From Candidatus Cloacimonadota bacterium (GTDB taxonomy: Bacteria > Cloacimonadota > Cloacimonadia > Cloacimonadales > WRIO01): DNA of 42,010 bases. Shown here one piece after another: positions 18,940 to 27,459 of the stretch (position 1 is the stretch's first letter; each line of letters begins with the position of its first letter). Below the pieces are notes generated by a model that was not told the origin of the DNA, did no database searches, and saw only the letters and a program-made list of their open reading frames with translations. The position numbers and the translations under genes were made by a program. The stretch covers positions 1-42,010 of the forward strand of contig JAKPKU010000181.1 in assembly GCA_029553545.1 (NCBI GenBank). The letters run 5' to 3'.

Positions 18940-19686
18940 TTATGACATTATTAAGCCACCATCAACTTGGATGGTTTGACCTGTGATATATTGTGCTTCA
19001 TCTGATGCAAGGAATATACATGCATTAGCAACATCAACAGGCTTACCCATCTTTTGAAGAGGGATAGCTTTTGCATAATTTTCTACTACTTCTGGGCTTA
19101 ATTGAGCTGTCATTTCTGTCTCAATAAAGCCAGGAGCAATTGCATTTGCTCTAATATTACGTGATGCAAATTCTTTAGCAGTTGACTTTGTAAGTCCGAT
19201 TATTCCTGCTTTGGAAGCTGCATAATTACTTTGTCCAACATTACCCATAATGCCGATTACAGATGCAATATTAATAATGCTACCTGATTTTTGATTCAGC
19301 ATATGTCTTGAAATCTTTTGTGTACAATTAAATGTGCCTTTTAAGTTTACATTAATTACCGCATCCCAGTCTGACTCTTTCATTCTCATAATTAATGTAT
19401 CCTTAGTTATACCTGCATTATTGACTAATACGTCGATTCTTTGGTATTTAGAAACAATCTCTTTAAATGTTGCTTCAACTTGTGAAGAATCTGTTACATT
19501 GATCACAAAGCCGTCTGCCTTATAGCCTTGATCTTGCAACTTTTTTGCTGCTTCAGCAACTGCTTCTTCAGAAATATCAGAGATTATCGTCATAGCTCCT
19601 TCTTGAGCAAATCTCTCTGCGATAGTAAAGCCTATGCCACGTGCTGAACCTGTTACAACAACCACTCTATCTACAAATCGTTTCAC
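18940..19686 (-). CDS. fabG: 3-oxoacyl-ACP reductase
   Basis: NADPH-dependent reduction of 3-ketoacyl-ACP. The 248-aa short-chain dehydrogenase has the cofactor motif TGSARGIG (12-19), the NNAG motif (89-92) and the catalytic triad S142, Y155, K159. The start is GTG at 19686, overlapping the fabD stop as GTGA; its GGAGG lies inside the last codons of fabD, so the two are translationally coupled. Confidence 0.96.
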   Translation of the reverse strand: MKRFVDRVVVVTGSARGIGFTIAERFAQEGAMTIISDISEEAVAEAAKKLQDQGYKADGFVINVTDSSQVEATFKEIVSKYQRIDVLVNNAGITKDTLIMRMKESDWDAVINVNLKGTFNCTQKISRHMLNQKSGSIINIASVIGIMGNVGQSNYAASKAGIIGLTKSTAKEFASRNIRANAIAPGFIETEMTAQLSPEVVENYAKAIPLQKMGKPVDVANACIFLASDEAQYITGQTIQVDGGLIMS

Positions 19687-20636
19687 AATGCCTCCAATTC
19701 ATTTATTACTTTTTCAATATCTGCAATTTTATCGATATTAAAAACTTTTGCTTCCGGATTAATTTTAGCTATCATACCACTCAAAACCTTTTGTGGTCCA
19801 AATTCTATATAAAGATTTAGTCCTTGAGAGGTAAGATAATTGACTGTATTGACCCATTGAACTGAGTTTGTCACTTGATCAATCAGATTATTTTTAATCT
19901 TTACTGGGTCTATTTCTGGCAATGCATTGATATTTGCGACTACAGGAATATCTGTTTTATTAAATGCAATTTCCTTCATCTCTTCTTCAAGCCATTTGCC
20001 TGCTTTTGCTATTAATGGTGAGTGAAAAGGACCACCAACAAGCAAAGGCATTACTCTCTTTGCCTTTTCTTCTTTAGCGAGTGTTGTCGCAATCTCTACG
20101 CCTTCTTTTGTTCCAGAAATAACTGTTTGTACTGGTGTATTGAAATTTGCTGCCACTACCAAAGCTGTTTTTGACGCCTTATCACAAATCTCTTTCACTT
20201 TATCTGGTGCTAATCCCAAAACTGCTGACATAGCAAACTCTTGTCCATCATTTGCTTTAATCATAAATTCGCCACGTTTATGTACAAGAAAAAGGGCATC
20301 ATTTAATGACAAAACGCCGTTTGCTACCAGTGCAGAAAACTCGCCAAGTGAATGTCCTGCGACATAATCAGCTTTGATATTTACTCTTTTTTGTAATTCT
20401 AAAAAAGCCACTATACTATGAAACAAGATAGCAGGCTGTGTGAATTTTGTATCTTTCAAAGTCTCTTCTGGTCCGTTTGTTATGACATCTTCGAGGTCAA
20501 ATCCAGACTTTGTTTTAAACTGATTTAATACATCTTTATAATCATTATTTTCTGCGATAAAATCAGTTGCCATACCAACATATTGTGCACCTTGTCCAGG
20601 AAACACAAAAGCTATTTTTTGATTTTTATATGCCAT
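19683..20636 (-). CDS. fabD: malonyl-CoA:ACP transacylase
   Basis: Loads malonyl groups onto ACP for fatty acid elongation. The 317-aa protein starts with the typical FVFPGQGAQYVGM and has the nucleophile S96 in GHSLGEFSAL. The later His of the active site is in GGPFHSPLI. The start is ATG at 20636 with AAGG some eight bases upstream. The stop overlaps the fabG start. Confidence 0.96.
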   Translation of the reverse strand: MAYKNQKIAFVFPGQGAQYVGMATDFIAENNDYKDVLNQFKTKSGFDLEDVITNGPEETLKDTKFTQPAILFHSIVAFLELQKRVNIKADYVAGHSLGEFSALVANGVLSLNDALFLVHKRGEFMIKANDGQEFAMSAVLGLAPDKVKEICDKASKTALVVAANFNTPVQTVISGTKEGVEIATTLAKEEKAKRVMPLLVGGPFHSPLIAKAGKWLEEEMKEIAFNKTDIPVVANINALPEIDPVKIKNNLIDQVTNSVQWVNTVNYLTSQGLNLYIEFGPQKVLSGMIAKINPEAKVFNIDKIADIEKVINELEAL

Positions 20637-20673
20637 ATCATTTACCTTTCATTCAATTACTTTCACAGATCAA

Positions 20674-20691
20674 TACCAGCATTTGCTGGTA
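20674..20691 (-). other. short hairpin between fabH and fabD
   Basis: TACCAGC (20674-20680) / GCTGGTA (20685-20691), loop ATTT, just behind the fabH stop and without a T-run. It is possibly an mRNA-stability or processing hairpin and is not a clear terminator. Confidence 0.4.
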
Positions 20692-20693
20692 AA

Positions 20694-21689
20694 TCAATAT
20701 CTGAATATGATTGTACCGTAGGTTAGTCCTGCGCCAAAGGCGGTTATCAGTACAATATCACCTCTTCTGATTTTACCATCAATTATAGCATCTGTGACGG
20801 CTATTGGTATAGAGGATGAAGATGTATTAGCATATTTTTCAATGGTGACAATTACTTTTGATTTTGGTGCTTTAAACTTATCTGCCAATGCATCAATAAT
20901 TCTCAAGTTAGCTTGGTGAGACACGATCCAATCCAAGTCTTTGACGTCCATATTATTCTTTTTTAATAGGTCAGAGCTGACTGTATACATTGAGCGAACG
21001 GCATGTTTAAAGATCTTATTACCCTCCATATAAATGGTATGGGCATTTTCTCTCAGAGTTTCTTGTGATGCGGGGTAGCGTGATCCGCCAGCCTTTTGCA
21101 TCAATAATTCCCATTCAGTTGCGTCTGCTGTTATTTTTGAATCTATTATTCTTGAAAGATCATTTTTTTCTGCACGCTTAATAATTGCAGCGCCTGCACC
21201 ATCACCAAAGAGAATACATGTGCCTCTATCGTCCCAATTAATCGTTCTTGTCAGTATTTCCACACCTACAACGAGGATAGTATCATAAGCACCTGTTTCG
21301 ATATAATGTCTGGCGATATCAGCTGCATAAATGAAGCCTGTACAGCCAGCAGAAACGTCGAAAGCAGGAATATCTTTCAAGCCTAATTTCTTTTGCAAGA
21401 TGCATGCTGTGGCAGGAAATGGATGATCTCCTGATATAGTACCTACGATAATCATTTGAATATCTTTAAGTCGTGTAGTTTTTGAACCGTAAATTGCTTT
21501 TTCAGCAGCGTGGAAAGCTAAGTCAGAGGCAGCTTCATGAGAAGCGCTATAATGTCTTTCAAACATCCCTGTTCTGGTTCTGATCCATTCATCTGATGTA
21601 TCTACTTTTTTTTCCAAATCATAGTTATTTACAATTTTTTCTGGAACGTAAGAACCAAAAGAATCGAATTTTGCATTGTATAAGCTCAT
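20694..21689 (-). CDS. fabH: beta-ketoacyl-ACP synthase III
   Basis: First condensation of fatty acid synthesis (acyl-CoA plus malonyl-ACP). The 331-aa protein has the catalytic Cys in VSAGCTGFIYA (near residue 115), the His in VSHQANLRI and the Asn in YANTSSSSIPIA. AAAGGA lies upstream of the ATG, within the end region of plsX, and the gap to plsX is two bases. Confidence 0.96.
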   Translation of the reverse strand: MSLYNAKFDSFGSYVPEKIVNNYDLEKKVDTSDEWIRTRTGMFERHYSASHEAASDLAFHAAEKAIYGSKTTRLKDIQMIIVGTISGDHPFPATACILQKKLGLKDIPAFDVSAGCTGFIYAADIARHYIETGAYDTILVVGVEILTRTINWDDRGTCILFGDGAGAAIIKRAEKNDLSRIIDSKITADATEWELLMQKAGGSRYPASQETLRENAHTIYMEGNKIFKHAVRSMYTVSSDLLKKNNMDVKDLDWIVSHQANLRIIDALADKFKAPKSKVIVTIEKYANTSSSSIPIAVTDAIIDGKIRRGDIVLITAFGAGLTYGTIIFRY

Positions 21690-21691
21690 TT

Positions 21692-22687
21692 TTATTTCCT
21701 TTCGAAATACTCCTTAACTTCCTCGATAAAGGCAGATTCGGAGATTTTTGCAGCAAATTTAACTGCATTTTTAATCGCAATTGCATTAGATCTACCATGT
21801 GCAACCACAGAAATACCATTTAAACCAACAAGCAAAGCACCACCATATTCAGAATGGTCTAATTTCTTTTTCAAGTATTTATATACTGGATAAGATAAAA
21901 GGGCACCAATCTTTGCCACCCAATCATGTTTCATTTGTTCTTTCATCATATCAAATATTGCCATTGCTGCGCCTTCGACGCTTTTTAGCATTACATTACC
22001 GACAAAGCCATCGCAGACAACAACATCGGTAACACCTTTGAGCAAATCTTTTCCTTCTATATTACCAATAAAATTTATTTCTTTATTCTGAGAAAGAGCC
22101 TGGTAAGCTGTTTTAGTCAGCTCATTGCCCTTCTTACTCTCTTCACCAATATTAAGCAAAGATACAGTCGGAGATTCTAAGTTAAAAGAAAACTTGGCAT
22201 ACAAAGAACCCAAAACAGCAAACTGTTCAAGGTGCTGAGATTCACAATCTACATTTGCACCTACATCGAGAACTATTTCCTGTCCATGCATAGTTGGAAA
22301 AGTCAATGCTATCGCTGGACGCGACACATTTTTAATTCGTCCTAAAGCAAAAAGAGAAGCCGCCATCATTGCGCCTGTATTGCCTGCACTTACAGCGGCA
22401 TCAGCTTTCCCTTCTTTGTGTAGCCTCAAAGCTACAACCATTGACGAATCTGTCTTTTTACGGGCAGATACACTTGGATCATCATCCATGCTTATTACAT
22501 CTGGCGCATGAACTATCTCTATGCGACTTTTGTCATAGATAAATTTATCTAAGTGTGATGCCAGCTCGTCTTCTTTGCCAACTAAGTAGATTTTTTCGCA
22601 CACATTTTCTTTAATAGCTAAAACTGCGCCTTCAACTTCTGCCAAAGGGCAATTATCACTACCGTATGCATCTAATGAGATCTTCAT
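21692..22687 (-). CDS. plsX: phosphate acyltransferase PlsX
   Basis: Converts acyl-ACP to acyl-phosphate, the first step of phospholipid synthesis in the PlsX/PlsY route. The 331-aa protein opens with the family start (ISLDAYGSDNCPLAEVEGA) and contains SAGNTGAMMA and VVCDGFVGNV. The start overlaps the rpmF stop as TAATG and has only a weak site, so it is probably coupled to rpmF translation. The gene order is the classic rpmF-plsX-fabH-fabD-fabG-acpP-fabF-rnc. Confidence 0.96.
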   Translation of the reverse strand: MKISLDAYGSDNCPLAEVEGAVLAIKENVCEKIYLVGKEDELASHLDKFIYDKSRIEIVHAPDVISMDDDPSVSARKKTDSSMVVALRLHKEGKADAAVSAGNTGAMMAASLFALGRIKNVSRPAIALTFPTMHGQEIVLDVGANVDCESQHLEQFAVLGSLYAKFSFNLESPTVSLLNIGEESKKGNELTKTAYQALSQNKEINFIGNIEGKDLLKGVTDVVVCDGFVGNVMLKSVEGAAMAIFDMMKEQMKHDWVAKIGALLSYPVYKYLKKKLDHSEYGGALLVGLNGISVVAHGRSNAIAIKNAVKFAAKISESAFIEEVKEYFERK

Positions 22688-22866
22688 TATTGCTTCGCTT
22701 CTACTATCTGTTTTCCTTTATAAAAACCGCACTTAGCACATACATAGTGTGGTCTGGTTGGTTCACTGCAATTAGGGCAGTTACTCCAGCTTGGGATAGT
22801 CAAAGCGTCATGAGTTCTTCTTTTGTCTCTTCTTGCTTTTGATGTTTTTCTTTTTGGTACTCCCAT
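22687..22866 (-). CDS. rpmF: 50S ribosomal protein L32
   Basis: Short 59-aa gene between plsX and the phosphorylase gene. The product starts MGVPKRKTSKARRDKRR, is very basic, and has four zinc-binding cysteines in CPNC and CAKC. This is typical for L32. GGAG stands just before the ATG. It heads the lipid operon, as in many bacteria, and its stop overlaps the plsX start. Confidence 0.96.
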   Translation of the reverse strand: MGVPKRKTSKARRDKRRTHDALTIPSWSNCPNCSEPTRPHYVCAKCGFYKGKQIVEAKQ

Positions 22867-22897
22867 GTTTTTCTCCTTTCAAATAAATAAAATACAC

Positions 22898-22936
22898 AAT
22901 ATAAATCACGAAATTATTTTTGACAATTATTGTCAA
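22898..22936 (-). promoter_or_regulatory. promoter of the rpmF-plsX-fab operon with an overlapping palindrome
   Basis: On the - strand TTGTCA (22926-22921), a 17-base spacer and TATATT (22903-22898) form a promoter about 30 bases ahead of rpmF. The -35 lies in a perfect 17-base palindrome (22920-22936), TTGACAAT-A-ATTGTCAA, which could be an operator. It does not match the FapR box as I know it. A further TTGACA at 22969-22964 lacks a fitting -10. Confidence 0.55.
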
Positions 22937-22977
22937 GTATTTTGATTTTTAACACTATATTTTTGTCAAAATATTGC

Positions 22978-24282
22978 TTAAATCACCTCTATTATAATAT
23001 CTTCTGAATGTTCTTCAGTCTCTGCAATATTCATGCTATTTAAGATCCGAAAGACTACATTTCTGCCAACTTCGTCATTTTCACAGTAAACATAACCGAT
23101 TATTTCACCTTTATCGATACGATCGCCTTGCTTTTTGTAAAACTCACAGCCTGTATTATAGTCCAAAGCCGACTCTAATACACGTCTACCAGCGTTAATC
23201 TCAACTAAGGCATAGCCGATTTCTTGCGAATTGATACTTTGTACATAACCCCCTTCTTGAGAGATTATTGGAAGTCTATACTTGCTTTTTCCAAAAAGAG
23301 AGTAATCATCAACGATCTTTGGATCTCCTCCTTGGTTATTGACCATCTCGATAAATTTATCCAGAGCTTTACCATTACTGACAACTTCATTAATCTTGCT
23401 CAATGCCTCATTTTTATCTTTTGCAATATTACTTAAAATCAACATCTGGCAGGCAAGTTCATTTGTAATGATCTCTAAATCAGGCACCTTTTCACCTTTT
23501 AAATAATCAATACATTCAATTATTTCAAGTGCATTGCCTATTTTGTAGCCGATTGGTGAATTCATAGCTGTAAAAACCACTTTAACTCTCTGTCCAAAGG
23601 CAGTACCAGTATTAATTAAGCTATGTGCCAAAGCCTCAGCTTCTGCTAAGTTTTTCATAAAAGCACCAGCGCCCACTTTCAAGTCTATTACTAAGTTTTT
23701 TGCACCTTCTGCAATTTTTTTACACATCACGCTGGCTGTAATCAAGGCACGGCTTTCGACTGTACCGCTCACATCTCTTAATGCATAAATCTTTTTATCA
23801 GCTGGCACAAGTTTTTCAGATTGAGCAATAATTGCCAGTCCGCATTTCTCTACCATTTGTACAAACTCAGATTCTGAGTAGTGAGTTTTAAAACCTGGTA
23901 TAGCTTCGAGCTTATCAAGGGTCCCCCCTGTATGTCCCAAACCTCTCCCCGATATCATCGGCACATATGCACCACACGCTGCAACTATTGGCGCTAATAC
24001 TATAGTAACCTTATCGCCAACGCCGCCTGTTGAGTGTTTATCGACAGTATGCAAAGAATCTGCAAACTTTATTTGAGAGCCAGACTCAATATAAGCGGCA
24101 GTCAAATCAATTATTTCAGACATCTCCATACCTTTGAAAAAGGTGCTCATCAAAAAGGCTGACATTTGATAATCAGGTACTCTACCATTAACATAATTAT
24201 TTACCAGAAAGGCAATTTCGTTTTTATTTAAGGTATGCCCATTTCTTTTCTTTATGATCAATTCTACAGGATTGAAGCTCAT
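22978..24282 (-). CDS. deoA: pyrimidine-nucleoside (thymidine) phosphorylase
   Basis: Phosphorolysis of thymidine/uridine/deoxyuridine to base plus (deoxy)ribose-1-phosphate, in nucleoside salvage. The 434-aa length and the motifs KHSTGGVGDKVTIVLAP, SGRGLGHTGGTLDKLE and KVGAGAFMK fit the pyrimidine-nucleoside phosphorylase family, closest in length to the Firmicutes Pdp form. It follows the aminotransferase gene by 25 bases, so the two probably form one transcript. The functional link between them is unclear. Confidence 0.93.
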   Translation of the reverse strand: MSFNPVELIIKKRNGHTLNKNEIAFLVNNYVNGRVPDYQMSAFLMSTFFKGMEMSEIIDLTAAYIESGSQIKFADSLHTVDKHSTGGVGDKVTIVLAPIVAACGAYVPMISGRGLGHTGGTLDKLEAIPGFKTHYSESEFVQMVEKCGLAIIAQSEKLVPADKKIYALRDVSGTVESRALITASVMCKKIAEGAKNLVIDLKVGAGAFMKNLAEAEALAHSLINTGTAFGQRVKVVFTAMNSPIGYKIGNALEIIECIDYLKGEKVPDLEIITNELACQMLILSNIAKDKNEALSKINEVVSNGKALDKFIEMVNNQGGDPKIVDDYSLFGKSKYRLPIISQEGGYVQSINSQEIGYALVEINAGRRVLESALDYNTGCEFYKKQGDRIDKGEIIGYVYCENDEVGRNVVFRILNSMNIAETEEHSEDIIIEVI

Positions 24283-24307
24283 TTAATATTCTTTCAAAAG
24301 TGATTGT

Positions 24308-25522
24308 TTAGATCATTGACTTTAGTAAATCGCCCAATGCCTTCACACCAGCATCGATTTGTTCGATTGATGGATATGAGAAATTTAAGCGTAAAGAGTT
24401 GAATCTTTCATGATTAGTGGGATAGAATTTACTTCCAGGTATGAAAGATATCTTCATTTCTTTTGCTTTTTCAAACAATTCATCTGTATTAATATGTTCA
24501 GGGCATGTCAACCAGATAAAGATACCGCCCTCAATTTCAGGCCATTTCACTTCTTTTGGCATATATTTTTCGAGAGCATTAAGCATTGCCTCCATATAAG
24601 GTGCATAGAATTTCTGTATCTTTTCGATATGTGGATTTAATTTATCATCTCTCATATACTTAGCAACAGCTCTTTCAGCCACACAGTTAGGGCTGACAAT
24701 AACTTTTTGTAGCCAAGAAATCATCGGTTGAATAAGCTCTTTATCTGCTAAGACATAGGCAACACGCAAGCCAGGTCCAAGTATTTTTGAAAAAGATTTT
24801 ACAGCGGTTACTACTTGTGAGTTTTGATAATCTTCTCTTGCGATAGCATAAAGGCTTTTAATGTTTTCACCCTTATATCTCAATTGGCTATAAGGATCAT
24901 CTTCAAGCAATAAGATAGAGTGCTTGATAGCTGTTTTTATCAAGTCATGTCGTCTTTGCAAGCTCATAGTTACGCCTGTTGGATTTTGAAAATCAGGTAT
25001 TGTATAAATAAATTTTATTGTCTTATTTTCTGCTTTGAGTTTAGCGATCACTTCATCAAGCTCAGCCATATTAATGCCTTCATCGTCCATTGACACAGGG
25101 ACAACTTCAGCTCCTGCAGCCTCAAAAGCGACTAAGGTATCTAAGAAGCTTGGTCCTTCACAAAGAATCACATCGCCAGGATTAATAAGAGTTTGGGTGA
25201 AATAATAGATGCCATTAGTAGCACCGTCAACAATTAAGATTTCATCATCAGCTAAATAGTCTTTTTTCTCCCACTTTTTGATCTCAGTTTTCAAAAAGTT
25301 ATCGCCTTCACTTGCCCCATATTGCAAGATATCACAGCCATCACTATCGATTACTTCATTGAATATTTCAGCGAGATCCTGTACAGGAAAAGTCTGCGGC
25401 GAGGGGAAGCCCCCTGCAAATGATATAAGACCTTTGATACCCTTTGTCGAAGCTACCAATTCACGAATCAAAGAAGATTTCATTGTAGCTGTTGATTTGG
25501 AATACATTGATTTTAAATTCAT
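24308..25522 (-). CDS. PLP-dependent aminotransferase (class I/II, LysN / MocR-like fold)
   Basis: Predicted fold-type I aminotransferase for amino acids, 404 aa and cytoplasmic. Visible elements are FAGGFPSPQTFP, the QYGASEG segment, YTIPDFQNPTGVTMS (Asn that binds PLP), EDDPYSQLRY, and the PLP lysine in AVKSFSKILGPGLRVAYV (near residue 245). This pattern matches the 2-aminoadipate/aromatic/branched-chain group, and the substrate cannot be fixed. No GntR DNA-binding domain is fused to it. GGAG five bases before the ATG supports the start. Confidence 0.9.
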   Translation of the reverse strand: MNLKSMYSKSTATMKSSLIRELVASTKGIKGLISFAGGFPSPQTFPVQDLAEIFNEVIDSDGCDILQYGASEGDNFLKTEIKKWEKKDYLADDEILIVDGATNGIYYFTQTLINPGDVILCEGPSFLDTLVAFEAAGAEVVPVSMDDEGINMAELDEVIAKLKAENKTIKFIYTIPDFQNPTGVTMSLQRRHDLIKTAIKHSILLLEDDPYSQLRYKGENIKSLYAIAREDYQNSQVVTAVKSFSKILGPGLRVAYVLADKELIQPMISWLQKVIVSPNCVAERAVAKYMRDDKLNPHIEKIQKFYAPYMEAMLNALEKYMPKEVKWPEIEGGIFIWLTCPEHINTDELFEKAKEMKISFIPGSKFYPTNHERFNSLRLNFSYPSIEQIDAGVKALGDLLKSMI

Positions 25523-25664
25523 CTTAACTCCTATAGTGTTTTTTTATTTGAGCTAAGTATATTTATTATGCCAAATCAGTCAAACAATATTTTCATAAAT
25601 ATGCTTTTATGAATATCTGCTGATCTTATTTCTCTCTTATAAAAACAATTAGAAAGTACAAAAA

Positions 25665-25817
25665 GTCCTCGCTTCGCTGCGGGTGAGGTACTTTACTTTG
25701 TAAAGGTTAGGTACTCTGACTGCGTCAGAGGTTAGGAACTTCGACTTCGTCAAAGGTTAGGTAAAAAATCAATTGATTTTTGTTTTGCTGTAGGTAATTT
25801 CACGAAGTGAAAATACT
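25665..25817 (+). repeat. hairpin array A
   Basis: Five to six short hairpins stand head to tail, separated by GTTAGGTA-like linkers. They are CTCGC/GCGGG (in the 19-mer at 25665-25683), CTTTAC-TTT-GTAAAG, CTCTGAC-TGC-GTCAGAG, CTTCGAC-TTC-GTCAAAG, the palindrome AAAAATCAATTGATTTTT, and ATTTCAC-GAA-GTGAAA. Linkers and loop pattern stay fixed while stems change. This array fills most of the 343-base gap between the aminotransferase and the HsdR-N-like gene. A TTGACA at 25820-25825 just after it may serve the next gene, although the -10 is poor. Confidence 0.75.
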
Positions 25818-25865
25818 TCTTGACAATTACTATCTTTCTTTACAAGATAAGATTTGGAGGCGCAT

Positions 25866-27371
25866 ATGTTATCAATTATTGAAGATATTAAGGGCAAACT
25901 CAATAATGTATCTTTTACAAACAAGGGGCAGATACGTTTTGCACTGATTAGTAGGATATTGCAAAGTCTACAGTGGGACATCTGGAACCCAGCGGAGGTT
26001 TATTACGATTACCCTATCAAGAATTTCCCAAGATGTAGTATCAGCAATGATGAGAATGGCACAGTTGATTTTGCTCTCTTTATATTAGGGGCAAAGGAGC
26101 CTAATATCTATATCAAAGTAGCAGATATTGGTCAGTTGCTTGATAATATTGGCGTATATGAAGAGCAATTATCTACATACAATGACTATGATGCATCGGA
26201 AATCAGCATTATCACCGATGGCATTATCTGGCAATTCTATTTTTTGAATGCTGGTGGCTCTTTTTCGAGTAATCTCGTCGAATCTCTCAATCTTTTGAAT
26301 GACGATATAGAACAAATCATAAATACATTCACTGAGGTCTTTGACAAAAAATTCAATAGAGAAAAATATCGGCAAAGACAATTAGAAGAAAAAGCCCTGA
26401 TCGATGATATTGTGTCTGTAATGCACGAGGCAGAGAAGGATGCTCCACGATATAGTATGACAAAGTATGATGCTGCTTCAAGGTTGATTTATACGCAATG
26501 CAATAAAGAACGCTCTATCGACCAGATCGAAAAGTTTTGGGATAGAGCACTGAAAAAGAAAAACCTTCATAGCACAGAGAGCAAAGACACAATTGCTGAA
26601 ACCCCTGATTATACACCTACTCAAAAGCTAATAGACCTCAATACATTCAATCCAACATTCACCAAAATATTACGTGCTGAAATCTTTGGTGAATTTCATT
26701 ATATCAAAAACTGGAAAGATCTATACCTGAAAGTGTGTACAAAAGTATTGGAAATATACCCAAATTCTGATCTAACAGGCTTTTTAAGCACAGAGAAACC
26801 AAACAAAAACATTGACTATGTCATAATTAAAGGCAAGTATTTAGTTACAAACTTAAGTGCACGTGATATACTAAAGAATTGTATAAGAGTCCTACAAGCC
26901 CATGGTCTCACTGATAATCTGAAGATTTACGAAGGTGATATTGTTAAACAAAAAGATCATACCACTGTTGAAATCTTAGATAACACGCCCACTCAAATAG
27001 TTTCAGAGCCAATTATGCCTATCTTAGCAAGACCTATTAATCTCAGGACATTCAACCCAACCTATACCAAAATAATAAGAGCTGAAATCTTTGGTGAATT
27101 TCATTATATAAAAAACTGGAAAGATCTATATCTGAAAGTGTGTACAAAAGTATTGGAAATATACCCAAATTCTGATCTGGCGGGCTATTTAACCACAGAA
27201 AAACCAAATGGCGATAGCATAATTATTAATGGCATATATTTATCTACAAGGAGCAATCCACAAGAATGCTTAAAACGTTGCCTTATAATATTACAAACCA
27301 ATGACCTGAATGATAGCCTGAAGATCTACAAAAACGATATTATCAAAAGAGAGAAAAAAGTCAGAAAATAA
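25866..27371 (+). CDS. HsdR-N-like protein with inactivated nuclease site and duplicated C-terminal domain
   Basis: The 501-aa protein has an N-terminal domain (about 1-165) like the N-terminus of type I restriction R subunits: RFALISRILQSLQWDIWNP, VDFALF, and EEQL followed by ITDGIIWQFYF. In active relatives the next block reads FIEVK; here it is YIKVA (residues 82-86), so the Glu and Lys of the PD-(D/E)xK site are replaced while D68 is kept. It is therefore probably catalytically dead. After a linker come two copies of a domain of about 105 aa (about 245-360 and 380-500), with WKDLYLKVCTKVLEIYP at the core and LKIY near the end. I start at ATG 25866, because GGAGG lies five bases before it; the TTG at 25854 overlaps that site. 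It lies alone between two inverted hairpin arrays. It could be a regulator, immunity protein or binding subunit. Confidence 0.75.
   Translation: MLSIIEDIKGKLNNVSFTNKGQIRFALISRILQSLQWDIWNPAEVYYDYPIKNFPRCSISNDENGTVDFALFILGAKEPNIYIKVADIGQLLDNIGVYEEQLSTYNDYDASEISIITDGIIWQFYFLNAGGSFSSNLVESLNLLNDDIEQIINTFTEVFDKKFNREKYRQRQLEEKALIDDIVSVMHEAEKDAPRYSMTKYDAASRLIYTQCNKERSIDQIEKFWDRALKKKNLHSTESKDTIAETPDYTPTQKLIDLNTFNPTFTKILRAEIFGEFHYIKNWKDLYLKVCTKVLEIYPNSDLTGFLSTEKPNKNIDYVIIKGKYLVTNLSARDILKNCIRVLQAHGLTDNLKIYEGDIVKQKDHTTVEILDNTPTQIVSEPIMPILARPINLRTFNPTYTKIIRAEIFGEFHYIKNWKDLYLKVCTKVLEIYPNSDLAGYLTTEKPNGDSIIINGIYLSTRSNPQECLKRCLIILQTNDLNDSLKIYKNDIIKREKKVRK
26676..27178 (+). repeat. 98-base near-identical duplication inside the HsdR-N-like gene
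   Basis: 26676-26773 and 27081-27178 match at 96 of 98 positions. Both differences are silent (ATC/ATA for Ile, TAC/TAT for Tyr). The rest of the two domains has diverged much more, so this core looks recently duplicated or converted. Confidence 0.9.
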
Positions 27372-27376
27372 AGTAG

Positions 27377-27455
27377 GTGCGCCCATCTCGGACGCACCCT
27401 GGTAAATCAATTAATTTTACGAAGCAAAGCACCTATCCCGCAGCGAAGCGAGGAC
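27377..27455 (-). repeat. hairpin array B, inverted relative to array A
   Basis: Read on the - strand it starts with GTCCTCGCTTCGCTGCGGG (27455-27437), the exact reverse complement of 25665-25683. It continues with a TAGGTGC linker, an imperfect GTAAA..TTTAC palindrome and a GGTGCG/CGCACC hairpin (27377-27398). The last also stands six bases behind the HsdR-N-like gene and could act as its terminator. Together with array A it frames that gene. Confidence 0.7.
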
Positions 27456-27459
27456 CAAA

